Shown: positions 1 through 7,565 of the stretch, one piece after another
Numbering within the stretch: the stretch's first letter is position 1
Layout of the letters: the number at the start of each line of letters is the position of its first letter
Notes under the pieces: model-generated
What the model saw: the letters and a program-made list of their open reading frames with translations, nothing else
What the model was told of the DNA's origin: nothing
Databases searched by the model: none
NCBI GenBank assembly: GCA_026014585.1
Contig: JAOZIA010000002.1
Coordinates: 293,677-357,676 of the forward strand
Length of the DNA: 64,000 nucleotides
Direction: 5' to 3'
DNA from: Candidatus Bathyarchaeota archaeon
GTDB lineage: Archaea; Thermoproteota; Bathyarchaeia; Bathyarchaeales; Bathycorpusculaceae
Position numbers and translations under genes: made by a program

Positions 1-135
1 GTAGCCTTTGGGGTAACTTGGACCACCCGACAGTTGCGCGTCTTTTTTGGGGATTATGCAGCCGCATTGGCATTTCCATGCTTTTGTATTTTTTATAGAC
101 AAATGGGGCAGGTGTATCTTTGGGGACAGCTGCAT
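1..135 (-). CDS. Partial zinc-ribbon-like protein, cut by window edge
   Basis: An open frame starts at an ATG at 135 and runs off the left edge (45 codons visible). The visible part has a Cys cluster WKCQCGC followed by a Gly/Pro-rich stretch, which resembles a small metal-binding motif. It is divergent from the RHH gene at 238, and the roughly 100 bp between them is AT-rich and promoter-like. I do not recognise the family. A chance ORF cannot be excluded because the rest of the frame is not visible. Confidence 0.4.
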   Translation of the reverse strand, partial: MQLSPKIHLPHLSIKNTKAWKCQCGCIIPKKDAQLSGGPSYPKGY

Positions 136-237
136 TTTTATCCACACTACAAATAGTATTACTTAGTAGTATTAAAGATTTTACAGTAAGATAAAGTAGC
201 AACAATACTTAAACAATTAGCCAAGCCATAATCAACC

Positions 238-390
238 ATGCCACGAAAAGCAAAAAAGAAAATCAGCCTATCAATCGACTCCGGCTTGCTTGAATGGATA
301 GACCAAAACGTCTCAAACTTTACATTCCAAAACCGTAGCCACGCAATCGAGCAAGCAGTTTGCCGCATGAAAAAAGAAATGAACCAATAA
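238..390 (+). CDS. Small ribbon-helix-helix (CopG-like) DNA-binding protein
   Basis: A 50-residue ORF beginning MPRKAKKKISLSIDSGLLEW. A basic N-terminus is followed by a beta-strand pattern (KISLSID) and two predicted helices (SGLLEWIDQNV and NRSHAIEQAVCRMKKE). This is the layout of CopG/Arc/MetJ ribbon-helix-helix repressors, which bind operators as dimers. It stands alone on the plus strand and its target is unknown. The frame starts at the only ATG and ends in TAA. The family call rests on pattern alone. Confidence 0.6.
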   Translation: MPRKAKKKISLSIDSGLLEWIDQNVSNFTFQNRSHAIEQAVCRMKKEMNQ

Positions 391-528
391 TACACCTATT
401 TTATGATTTTTCTATATGGTTTTTTGTTCCTGAAAATTCTTTTTATCCCAACCACACCCCCTTTGTTGCCAGTGGGCGGAAAAATGTTTTGCTCAGGGCT
501 ATTCTTTATGCCCCAGTTCATTGGCAAC
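391..528. other. Intergenic stretch without recognised gene
   Basis: The gap between the RHH gene and the next CDS is 355 bp. This first part has one long overlapping frame but no start signal or recognisable domain. The second part holds the dispersed repeat described in the next entry. I see no tRNA or clear hairpin here. Confidence 0.4.
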
Positions 529-682
529 CTATTTGGAGCCTAATAGCCAACCCATGCAGAAACTATAGAGAGAGAGGTCAACCAGCATATTTGGAGCCTA
601 TTAGAAATACAATGCAGAACCTATAGAGGGGAGGTCGGTAATGGCTGATTTTCACAATCAAAACCCGCTACTTGCACCCTAA
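529..682 (+). repeat. Dispersed intergenic element, copy 1 (tandem 5' unit)
   Basis: First of four copies in the window. It holds two tandem versions of a unit starting TATTTGGAGCC (530 and 589), each followed by ATGCAGAA and TATAGAG. A purine-rich run (GGGGAGG, about 629-635) lies a few bases before an ATG at 641. That ATG opens a 13-codon ORF ending in TAA at 682. The TATTTGGAGCCTAATAG part is a near-perfect inverted repeat. The other copies are at 16783 (+), 27411 (-) and 49746 (-). Function unknown. Confidence 0.8.
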
Positions 683-745
683 GCCAAACCAAAAGCCCAA
701 CATGCCCGGGTTCTTGTGTAAGCTTTTTATTTTGGGTGTTACTTT

Positions 746-1132
746 GTGGGTTGCGGGATGATTTGCTTGGATCGAGCCAACGTAATCAAAGAAGAATTAG
801 CCGCTGGAGACACAACGTTTTTGGCAGTTTATGTGGAAGCACAAAACAGCATCCTAATCCTGCTCAGCGAACGAGTGGATAAGATGGGAACCATCGCGGT
901 TGCTGTACCCAAACCCGCCGAACTCCTTGGAACCGTCACTTCCTCAATTCTTATGGGCGACAAAAACGCGATATCTGCCCGCATGTTTGCCGAGCACATC
1001 GCAGCCAAAAAAGGCAAAATCGCGATGGTCTCCATATATCTGGAACGCGCCAGCGAGTTGGATGCACAAAAATTCTTTATGCGCCTGCTCGAAAAAGTCA
1101 TGCAACCCCAAAAAGAGCCCACTCCAGCCTAA
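746..1132 (+). CDS. PAC3/PAC4-like proteasome assembly chaperone homologue (tentative)
   Basis: 128 residues, cytosolic, no membrane segment. The centre (LLGTVTSSILMGDKNAISARMF is its longest recognisable strand-helix region) and the C-terminal helix pattern resemble the small PAC3/PAC4-type fold used in 20S proteasome assembly. This is family resemblance by eye, not a firm match. The start is GTG at 746, preceded by a GGGTG run; ATG at 758 is an alternative. The stop lies two bases before the sua5 ATG, so the two are probably co-transcribed. An unrelated small alpha/beta protein remains possible. Confidence 0.45.
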   Translation: MGCGMICLDRANVIKEELAAGDTTFLAVYVEAQNSILILLSERVDKMGTIAVAVPKPAELLGTVTSSILMGDKNAISARMFAEHIAAKKGKIAMVSIYLERASELDAQKFFMRLLEKVMQPQKEPTPA

Positions 1133-1134
1133 CC

Positions 1135-2202
1135 ATGGCGAACCCAATGAAAACCCGCCTCATCAAAATAAACCCAAACAATCCCGAACCAGAAAAAATC
1201 CAAATCGCCGCAGACATCATACAACGCGGCGGATTAGTTGCGTTCCCAACCGAAACCGTCTATGGCTTGGGCGCAGACGCCCTCAACGGAGAGGCAGTTC
1301 AACACCTATTTGCCGCTAAAAATCGCCCACTGGATAATCCACCAATCATACACATCGCAGACACCAACCAAATCCAAAAACTCGCCAAAGAAGTGCCCAA
1401 GGTTGCGGAGATGCTAACGAGTAAGTTTTGGCCTGGACCCCTAACTTTAGTGTTTAAACGTTCAAACAATGTTCCAAAAGAAGCCGTTGCAGGCTTAGAC
1501 ACAATCGCCATCCGAATGCCCAATCACCCAGTCGCACTTGCATTAATCAGACAGAGCAGTTGCCCAATCGCGGCACCAAGCGCAAATTTGTCAGGAAAAC
1601 CCAGTCCCACCACAGCTAAACACGTTTTGGATGATTTAGAGGACAGCATTGATGCAGTATTGGATGGCGGCGCTACCAGTGTAGGGGTGGAATCTACTGT
1701 TTTGGATTTAAGTGTGGAGCCTCCGATGCTTTTGCGTCCAGGCGGAATCAGCTTTGAAGCCCTCAAAGCTGTTCTGGGTACAGTTGTGCTGCATCCGTTT
1801 GTGGCTTCAGAAAAAGAATTGTCGCTCAAAGAGTCACGCTCTCCTGGAATGATGCATAAACATTACGCACCCAAAGCCCAAGTTGTACTAATTGAAGGTG
1901 AACAAGGTGTGGTTGAGAAGAAAATCAAAGAACTCACACAATCCTACAAACAAAACGGCTGCAAAGTTGGAGTTTTAGCCACAATGGAAACGACAAGAAA
2001 TGTTGAGGCGGACGTGGTTAAGTCAATGGGAAAACATGAAGATTTGGCTTCTGTTGCTCATAACTTGTTTGGTTTGCTTAGAGAATTTGACAGTGAAGGC
2101 GTAGATGTTATTGTTGTTGAGGGCGTGTCCAGTGAAGGCTTAGGTTTAGCAGTTATGAATCGTCTGCGCAAAGCCTCAGGGTACCACATTGTCAAGGTGT
2201 AA
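1135..2202 (+). CDS. sua5: Threonylcarbamoyl-AMP synthase, Sua5/YrdC family
   Basis: 355 residues. Makes threonylcarbamoyl-AMP from threonine, bicarbonate and ATP, the first step of t6A formation at tRNA position 37. The YrdC domain covers about residues 20-205, with GLVAFPTETVYGLGADA near the N-terminus and SCPIAAPSANLSGKPSPTTA in the centre. The link SPGMMHKHYAP (about 235-245) leads into a C-terminal Sua5 domain (about 250-350). Two-domain length marks it as Sua5 rather than single-domain TsaC. The ATG at 1135 follows the previous stop by two bases. Ends in TAA. Confidence 0.93.
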   Translation: MANPMKTRLIKINPNNPEPEKIQIAADIIQRGGLVAFPTETVYGLGADALNGEAVQHLFAAKNRPLDNPPIIHIADTNQIQKLAKEVPKVAEMLTSKFWPGPLTLVFKRSNNVPKEAVAGLDTIAIRMPNHPVALALIRQSSCPIAAPSANLSGKPSPTTAKHVLDDLEDSIDAVLDGGATSVGVESTVLDLSVEPPMLLRPGGISFEALKAVLGTVVLHPFVASEKELSLKESRSPGMMHKHYAPKAQVVLIEGEQGVVEKKIKELTQSYKQNGCKVGVLATMETTRNVEADVVKSMGKHEDLASVAHNLFGLLREFDSEGVDVIVVEGVSSEGLGLAVMNRLRKASGYHIVKV

Positions 2203-3232
2203 ACTGTTTTAACCGCTCAATCTCCAGCCGCGCCAGCAAATAAGATATTGCAGATTCAGCGCCTTGGTTCATGTTTACGTGTTCAGAGTTAATGCCGTCA
2301 AAGCATCCGCCAGTTACGGGATTGTACATCATGACTTTTAGCGTGTTTTTACCTAAAAACCAATCAAACACTTCTCTGGCAACCTTGGCATAAAACGGTT
2401 TTTTGGTAGCGTAAAATGCGCTGGCTGTGGCTTCCACAGTGGCTGAAGCTTCTAAGGGTTGTTGGTCATAAACAGCCCTTGTTCCTCCGTGTTGGTACCA
2501 GCCGTTGTTGCCTATTGGAACAAAAGAACCGTTAATAAGTTGGGTTTTAAGAAGAAAATCCAGCGAATTCAAACCTTCACTTAGGTATTCTGGTTTTTTA
2601 ACCACTAAATAGGCTTCGATGAGTGCATGGGGAAGTTTTGCGTTGTCATAGGTTAAGGTTTGTTCGAACCATTGCCAGTCCTCTTTCGAGTTTGCACTGA
2701 ATTTTTTGGTAATTTTGTCAGCTAATTTTTCTATGTCAGCTTTAAGACCACTGTCCTGTGGGTATGTTTGATGGTAATGGCAGAGCCCCAGTATGCAAAA
2801 AGCGTATCCTCTAATTGAGTGGGTATTCCAGATTTGAGGAAGGGATTCATCGAAGAGTTCTTTTGAAACTATCCGTAAATCGTTTGGTAAGTTAGAGTTT
2901 ATTGTGCATCCTAAACTCCAAAGGGTCCTGCCTAAGCAGTCATCGGAGCAGTCTGTGTCTAGGAAATGCCGCGGGTAACTTAGGTAATTATGAAATTTTC
3001 CCTCAGAGGTTTGCATGTACTGAAGAAAGGCCAAATACACATTTGCTAAATGGGCAGAAACTGTGTCACCTTTTAAACTGTAATGTCTAGTGCAGACTAT
3101 TAGGGCACGTGAGTTGTCGTCGGTTGTGTAGCCTTCTTTACGTTTGGGTATGGAGAAGTTAGCGTGTTGTAACATGCCTGTTTCGTCGGTGATTGATTGT
3201 AGATAACGCAGGGTTATATTGGGTAATCTAAT
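2192..3232 (-). CDS. Alpha-helical (six-hairpin-like) domain protein paired with GT4; no canonical start
   Basis: Carries the motif GYTTDDNSRALIV near its N-terminus and Trp/Gly-rich helical hairpins after it. This domain is commonly found fused behind GT4 glycosyltransferases and next to GH130 enzymes, as here. The first ATG is at 3175, but the frame stays open up to 3238, and the codons before the ATG (LRYLQSITDETG) look like the conserved start of this domain. No ATG, GTG or TTG lies there. An ATT at 3232-3230 overlaps the GT4 stop as ATTAG. The true start is therefore uncertain: ATT initiation, frameshift fusion with GT4, or ATG 3175. The C-terminus overlaps sua5 by 11 bp, convergently. 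Ends in TGA. Confidence 0.6.
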   Translation of the reverse strand: MRLPNITLRYLQSITDETGMLQHANFSIPKRKEGYTTDDNSRALIVCTRHYSLKGDTVSAHLANVYLAFLQYMQTSEGKFHNYLSYPRHFLDTDCSDDCLGRTLWSLGCTINSNLPNDLRIVSKELFDESLPQIWNTHSIRGYAFCILGLCHYHQTYPQDSGLKADIEKLADKITKKFSANSKEDWQWFEQTLTYDNAKLPHALIEAYLVVKKPEYLSEGLNSLDFLLKTQLINGSFVPIGNNGWYQHGGTRAVYDQQPLEASATVEATASAFYATKKPFYAKVAREVFDWFLGKNTLKVMMYNPVTGGCFDGINSEHVNMNQGAESAISYLLARLEIERLKQFTP

Positions 3233-4418
3233 GGCTCTTCAACTCGATATTGTGGGTTATTTGGTCAAAAAGGTCAAGGTATTGTTTTGCCACTATTGGC
3301 CAAGTAAAGGCTCTGCTGTAGTGGTATGCGTTTGATTCTAAACTTTTCTTAAAAACGGGGTTGCTTACTATGCTAAGTACACTGTCAGCTATTGATTGGG
3401 AATCTTGGAAACCGCAGAAGACTCCACGTCCATCGCTTAAGGCTTCCTTAGCATGTAAGTATGGTGTAGAGACAACTGCTTTTCCAGCGCCCAGCGCGTA
3501 AGATAATGTTCCGCTACTCACTTGATTTGGAGACAGATATGGGGTAATGTACACGTCTGAAGCTTGGAGATAGGTAATTATTTCGGTTTTTTTTAGGAAC
3601 CTGTTTAGAAATTTAACGTGGTCTTGCACACCCAAATCTTTAGCTAACTGGCGTAGCCTATTTCGGTAGGTTTCACCTTCGGTTTTTTTGACTTGAGGAT
3701 GGGTGACGCCTAAAATGTAGTAAACGGTGTTTGGCTGTTTTTTTAGGATTTTTGGCAATGCTTTGATGACGTATTCGATGCCTTTGCCTTTGCTTAGGAG
3801 CCCAAACGTTGAAAGAACCAATTTGTCTTCTAAACCGAGAAGAGACTTAGCTTGTTGACTGCTAACCAAGGGCACATCAGGGCATCCATGTGGAATTAGA
3901 TAAATTTTCTCTTTGGGCACGTCGTAGGATTCAAGTAGCGAACGGCTAATTTTGTTCATAACTACAATTGCAGAACTTTTGCTGATAATTTCGTTAAAAA
4001 CACGCAGAGCATCAGGGTTGAAGTCCGGAAGAACGGTGTGCAGAGTGGTTACTATAGGTTTTTTTATTTTGCTTAAAAAAGCGCATATATTATTGCCCCA
4101 TTCGCCGCCGAAGATTCCGAATTCGTGTTGGATGTTTATGACTTCAACGTTTGTTTTGTTTATGTAATCTGCCATCCAGATATAGTCTACTTTGTTGTCC
4201 CGTCTAATTTTATGATAAATTTTCCTATAGAAGCCTTGCAATAGTTGGCGTCCGTCAATTGAAACCACCATTTGGTCCAGTAGGTATTGTTGGCTGATTG
4301 ACGCCACTAAATCTGCCGTAAATGTTGCTATTCCACATTTTCTTGGAGGGTAAGTACTAACATAAGCAACACTTTTTATGCTTGCCAAAGCAAAATAATC
4401 AGAGGTGTACCCTTCCAA
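3228..4418 (-). CDS. GT4-family glycosyltransferase
   Basis: 396 residues with a GT-B fold. The N-terminus has STYPPRKCGIATFTADL, a signature of GT4 enzymes paired with the helical-hairpin domain. The nucleotide-sugar half contains STFGLLSKGKGIEYVIKAL and the late acidic-site region SSGTLSYALGAGKAVVSTPY. No membrane segment is seen, so it is probably cytosolic or membrane-peripheral. The sugar donor is not deducible; nearby GH130 hints at mannose chemistry. It ends in TAG at 3228, overlapping the next frame. Divergent from GH130 across a short promoter region. Confidence 0.82.
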   Translation of the reverse strand: MEGYTSDYFALASIKSVAYVSTYPPRKCGIATFTADLVASISQQYLLDQMVVSIDGRQLLQGFYRKIYHKIRRDNKVDYIWMADYINKTNVEVINIQHEFGIFGGEWGNNICAFLSKIKKPIVTTLHTVLPDFNPDALRVFNEIISKSSAIVVMNKISRSLLESYDVPKEKIYLIPHGCPDVPLVSSQQAKSLLGLEDKLVLSTFGLLSKGKGIEYVIKALPKILKKQPNTVYYILGVTHPQVKKTEGETYRNRLRQLAKDLGVQDHVKFLNRFLKKTEIITYLQASDVYITPYLSPNQVSSGTLSYALGAGKAVVSTPYLHAKEALSDGRGVFCGFQDSQSIADSVLSIVSNPVFKKSLESNAYHYSRAFTWPIVAKQYLDLFDQITHNIELKSH

Positions 4419-4531
4419 ACATAAATCCCATCCTTAATACCCTTAAAAGGGCGTAAAAGCACATGTGACTGCATCCATACAACCACAACACGATTTTTTG
4501 CCTGATTTTTGCTTTTTTGAAAACATCTAGA

Positions 4532-4540
4532 TTTATATTT
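4532..4540 (+). promoter_or_regulatory. TATA box of the GH130 gene
   Basis: TTTATATTT lies about 40 bp before the TTG start at 4581, with an A-rich BRE-like stretch upstream. The predicted transcript start near 4562 would leave a short leader holding a GAGGGG ribosome-binding site. Confidence 0.5.
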
Positions 4541-4580
4541 CGCCCCGTGAAGGGATTTTTCAGAGAGGGAGAGGGGAATA

Positions 4581-5474
4581 TTGAAAAGGTTTGAAAAAAA
4601 CCCTATATTAAAACCCATAAAAGAACATAATTGGGAAAACCTATGCGTCTTTAACGCCGCAGCGATATACAGTAACGGACAAGTACACATTCTATATCGT
4701 GCGCAAGGTGACGACTACGTTTCAAGACTGGGATACGCAGTTTCCAACGACGGCTTAAACATTACTGAACGCTTCAATGAACCCGTTTTTCACCCTGCCC
4801 ACTATGCAGAGCGAGACGGATGTGAAGACCCCCGGTTATCCTTGATTGGCGAAAAATGTATCATGGCATATACAGCATACCGAAATCATGATTTCCCAGT
4901 TATCTACCAGATAGCTTTGACATCAATTGACGTCAAGGACTTGGTAAAAAACAATTGGAACTGGCAAGAGCGAACATTACCATTTCCAGGCATCAGAAAT
5001 AAGGATGCTGTGATTTTACCAGGTAAGGTTGACGGAAAATACATGATGTTTCACCGTGTTGAACCAAGCCTGTGTGTTTCCTACTCTGATGACCTTAAAC
5101 GATGGTACGACTTCAAATCAATAATGGAACCCCGTGATAAAATGTGGGATAGCCTAAAAATTGGAGCAGCAGGTACGCCAATTGAGCTCAATGAAGGCTG
5201 GCTTTTCATTTATCACGGAGTTGACAAGGCAAAGCATTATTCGCTTGGTGCAGCATTACTGGATAAGGATAATCCTGAAAAAGTTCTCTACCGCTCAGAA
5301 AAACCAATCTTAAGACCCTGCGAAGGCTACGAATGCGTGGGAACTGTACCTAATGTAGTGTTTAGTTGCGGAAATGTACAAATCGATGACCAAGTCATAG
5401 TGTACTATGGCGGAGCAGACACCGTGCTTTGTGGAGCAAGCTACGAGCTAAACGAGCTACTGCCAAAGAAGTAA
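4581..5474 (+). CDS. GH130 family glycoside phosphorylase (mannoside type)
   Basis: 297 residues, a five-bladed beta-propeller by family. GH130 enzymes cleave beta-mannosides with phosphate. Seen here: NPIL at the N-terminus, ILYRAQGDDYVSRLGYA, and the family hallmark DGCEDPRLS with its catalytic Asp. KIGAAGTPIELNEGWLFIYH and the C-terminal YYGGADTVLCGA are also typical. The start is TTG at 4581 after GAGGGG. It is divergent from GT4 and the hairpin-domain gene, a set that often travels together. Substrate (mannosyl-glucose, mannan or N-glycan remnant) cannot be read from sequence. Confidence 0.88.
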   Translation: MKRFEKNPILKPIKEHNWENLCVFNAAAIYSNGQVHILYRAQGDDYVSRLGYAVSNDGLNITERFNEPVFHPAHYAERDGCEDPRLSLIGEKCIMAYTAYRNHDFPVIYQIALTSIDVKDLVKNNWNWQERTLPFPGIRNKDAVILPGKVDGKYMMFHRVEPSLCVSYSDDLKRWYDFKSIMEPRDKMWDSLKIGAAGTPIELNEGWLFIYHGVDKAKHYSLGAALLDKDNPEKVLYRSEKPILRPCEGYECVGTVPNVVFSCGNVQIDDQVIVYYGGADTVLCGASYELNELLPKK

Positions 5475-5668
5475 CTGCACTTTCCAATTCTTTTATTTTT
5501 GGTGTGTTGTGGCAGACTTTAACCCACAAATTTTTAAATTGTTCAAAACCCAAAATTAATGTAACGCTAACGGTTCAGTTCCAGAATAAACCGCGAAATC
5601 ACTATTTTAAGCCAAGATTCCAACGTTTTGCCCCGATAACAATTCCTACCATAAACTAGCTGTTAGCG

Positions 5669-6208
5669 TTGGCAAGGGAGGTTAAGGCTTTATCTGAACC
5701 TGATATAGATGACAGTAAACTGGACACAAGAGAAAACCAGTCAAGAGACATGAATTTTGAAAAGGAAAAAATAAAGGACAATTTAAGAAATGAAGAAGCA
5801 GTCCCCGCAGAGTTACCAATAGTAGGAAAAATGACAGGCACAATTGAGCAGCTTGAACGAATACAAGAGTCACTTTATGTTATGAGCCAAGAAGTCAAAG
5901 AATGCATCCAAGACTGTGTGGACTGTTTTAGAATATGCACTGAAACATCGGTTAAATGCCTAAAAATGACTGGCAAACATGCTGAACTTGAACATGTCAA
6001 CTTGATTTTGGACTGCGCAAGAATCTGCAACTTAAACGCCGATTTCATGCTAAGAAACTCTTCGTATTATCCTCAAACATGCAGTATAACTGCTGATATT
6101 TGTGATGAATGCGCAGATACCTGTGACCGCTTTGAAGATGATTTCATGAAAGATTGTGCAAGTGTTTGCCGCCGCTGTGCGGAGTCATGCAGAGAAATGG
6201 CAAAGTAA
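5669..6208 (+). CDS. Four-helix-bundle copper-binding protein (Csp/DUF326-like) with acidic N-terminal extension
   Basis: 179 residues. The last 105 or so are helical and Cys-rich with regularly spaced pairs (ECIQDCVDCFRIC, LDCARICNLN, ADICDECADTC, CASVCRRCAESC). This matches four-helix-bundle Csp-type proteins that hold Cu(I) inside the bundle. The first 75 residues are highly charged and atypical. The TTG at 5669 has no strong ribosome-binding site; internal ATGs at 5750 and 5831 are alternatives. No signal peptide is visible, so cytosolic storage is likely. Ends in TAA. Confidence 0.78.
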   Translation: MAREVKALSEPDIDDSKLDTRENQSRDMNFEKEKIKDNLRNEEAVPAELPIVGKMTGTIEQLERIQESLYVMSQEVKECIQDCVDCFRICTETSVKCLKMTGKHAELEHVNLILDCARICNLNADFMLRNSSYYPQTCSITADICDECADTCDRFEDDFMKDCASVCRRCAESCREMAK

Positions 6209-6400
6209 ACAGTGAAAAAACAAGTAAACCTTAACCTCCTATGTGGGGTCCAGTTTTGTGCATGCCCACCCATACCTGAGCATCATTTGACTATTTGACT
6301 TTTCAGGGTTTAGGACTTTTGGGGGGTATTTTGGCAGTGGTTAATGGTGAGTGCTTTTTTTCAGGCGACCTGATAATTTCCCTTTTTTGTGAGCTAAAAT

Positions 6401-6703
6401 TTGGAGTTGATTGTTTTGGAGAGCATTTTTAAGAAAGTGTTGTTTTGCACGGTTTTGGTTGAGGTTTTGCTTTTTGCTGATTTCTTATCCACATACATTA
6501 TTTTTGCTCTTGGCGGTGTAGAGTTAAATCCTATTGTTAACGCTGTGGGTTTTCTTCCAATATCAGCGCTAAAACTGCTTGGTGGCGCCTTCTGTGGGTT
6601 GCTTTGCTATTACGGGAAAAGACTGTTTCCGCTGTTTCTGATGTTGACAGTGTTTTCTGTTGTGGTATCGTGGAATATTGGTCAAATCTTTATGCTGGTA
6701 TAA
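6401..6703 (+). CDS. DUF5658-like small membrane protein
   Basis: About 100 residues with three predicted membrane helices (around 10-35, 45-70 and 75-97). The segment FADFLSTYIIFALGG followed by ELNPIV fits the DUF5658 pattern of an Asp-Ser-Thr helix and a Glu-x-Asn-Pro loop. Start is TTG at 6401, or TTG at 6416 after TTGGAG. No function is known for the family. About 190 bp upstream I see no other gene. Confidence 0.6.
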   Translation: MELIVLESIFKKVLFCTVLVEVLLFADFLSTYIIFALGGVELNPIVNAVGFLPISALKLLGGAFCGLLCYYGKRLFPLFLMLTVFSVVVSWNIGQIFMLV

Positions 6704-6840
6704 ACACAGCAACAAATGCAAAGTTGTTTTAGGTGTACTCTTAATTTGTCATTTAGTAAGTGTGCCTTCGTCTAATCCAGAAAAGCAAAGTTTCTCCAAA
6801 GTTTTTATTAGTATGTCACTGTTTTATAATCCAGTTTCAG

Positions 6841-6916
6841 GGGCCTGTCGTCTAGTACGGATTATGACACCGGCCTGCGGAGCCGGAGGTCCTGGGTTCA
6901 AATCCCAGCGGGCCCG
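6841..6916 (+). tRNA. tRNA-Arg (GCG anticodon)
   Basis: Acceptor GGGCCTG pairs with CGGGCCC (one G-U). The anticodon stem CCGGC/GCCGG encloses CTGCGGA, giving anticodon GCG at 6877-6879. The T arm is CTGGG TTCAAAT CCCAG. Discriminator G at 6916 is followed by an encoded CCA (6917-6919). No intron. Confidence 0.95.
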
Positions 6917-6936
6917 CCACGCCCTTTCCGCATCTA

Positions 6937-7494
6937 ATGTTGTACCAATTTCTGTTGCACTTTTTACGGTTGACCTTGTTTTTTCATGTACTAATACTTG
7001 GGCTTATATTCCTTGGCTACGAAGGTACGGTTCAGGTGCAGGCTGAAGTGGATGCTGAAAAGCAAGTTGAAATCGAATATGCCCTAAGAGGCAAAGCTTG
7101 GAAAGTGTACTGGTACTTACTAAAGAAAGGCGGGCAGGTTAGCGTTCGCGAAGTTCAAAAAGCCCTAAAGTTTTCAAGTTCCAGTGTTGCAAATCACCAT
7201 TTAGAGCAACTCAGAGAATTAGGGTTAGTTAAAAAACAAGACGTAGGCGGATACTACTCTTTAGTTGCTGAAGTAAAGATTGGAATTCTGCGTCACTACG
7301 TTAAACTTGGCAAGGTGCTTTTTCCAAGGTTTCTTTTTTACGCGATTTTCTTCACAACCTTCTATGGAGCTTTTTTGCTGTTTATGGTTTCAAGATTTTC
7401 ACGTGAAAACTTTTTTATTGCACTCTTTGGCGCTTTGGTCTGCATTGTTTTATGGTATGAAACACAGCGGTTTTGGTCTTTACGTCCGTACTAA
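6937..7494 (+). CDS. Membrane-anchored winged-helix transcriptional regulator
   Basis: 185 residues. A hydrophobic N-terminal segment (about 3-27) is followed by a winged helix-turn-helix (about 48-110: KAWKVYWYLLKKGGQVSVR and SSSSVANHHLEQLRELGLV). Two further membrane helices follow (about 125-147 and 150-168). This is an ArsR-like DNA-binding domain tethered to the membrane. The ATG lies only 17 bases after the encoded CCA of tRNA-Arg and has no ribosome-binding site, so the mRNA may arise by tRNA processing or be leaderless. It precedes the secreted beta-propeller gene. Signal sensed unknown. Confidence 0.72.
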   Translation: MLYQFLLHFLRLTLFFHVLILGLIFLGYEGTVQVQAEVDAEKQVEIEYALRGKAWKVYWYLLKKGGQVSVREVQKALKFSSSSVANHHLEQLRELGLVKKQDVGGYYSLVAEVKIGILRHYVKLGKVLFPRFLFYAIFFTTFYGAFLLFMVSRFSRENFFIALFGALVCIVLWYETQRFWSLRPY

Positions 7495-7565
7495 TCTCTG
7501 AGACAAAATGTACTGAGGCTTGGCAATAAGTGAATCAGAAAAACATGTGGAATGTAGGTGAAAAG

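Noticed and set aside
360-626. 88-residue ORF upstream of the PAC-like gene
   Set aside because: It overlaps the RHH gene end and runs through the dispersed repeat; no start signal, no family features.
900-1319. Long frame overlapping the PAC-like gene and sua5
   Set aside because: Out of frame with two well-supported genes; Pro/Arg/Asn-rich composition typical of a shadow frame.
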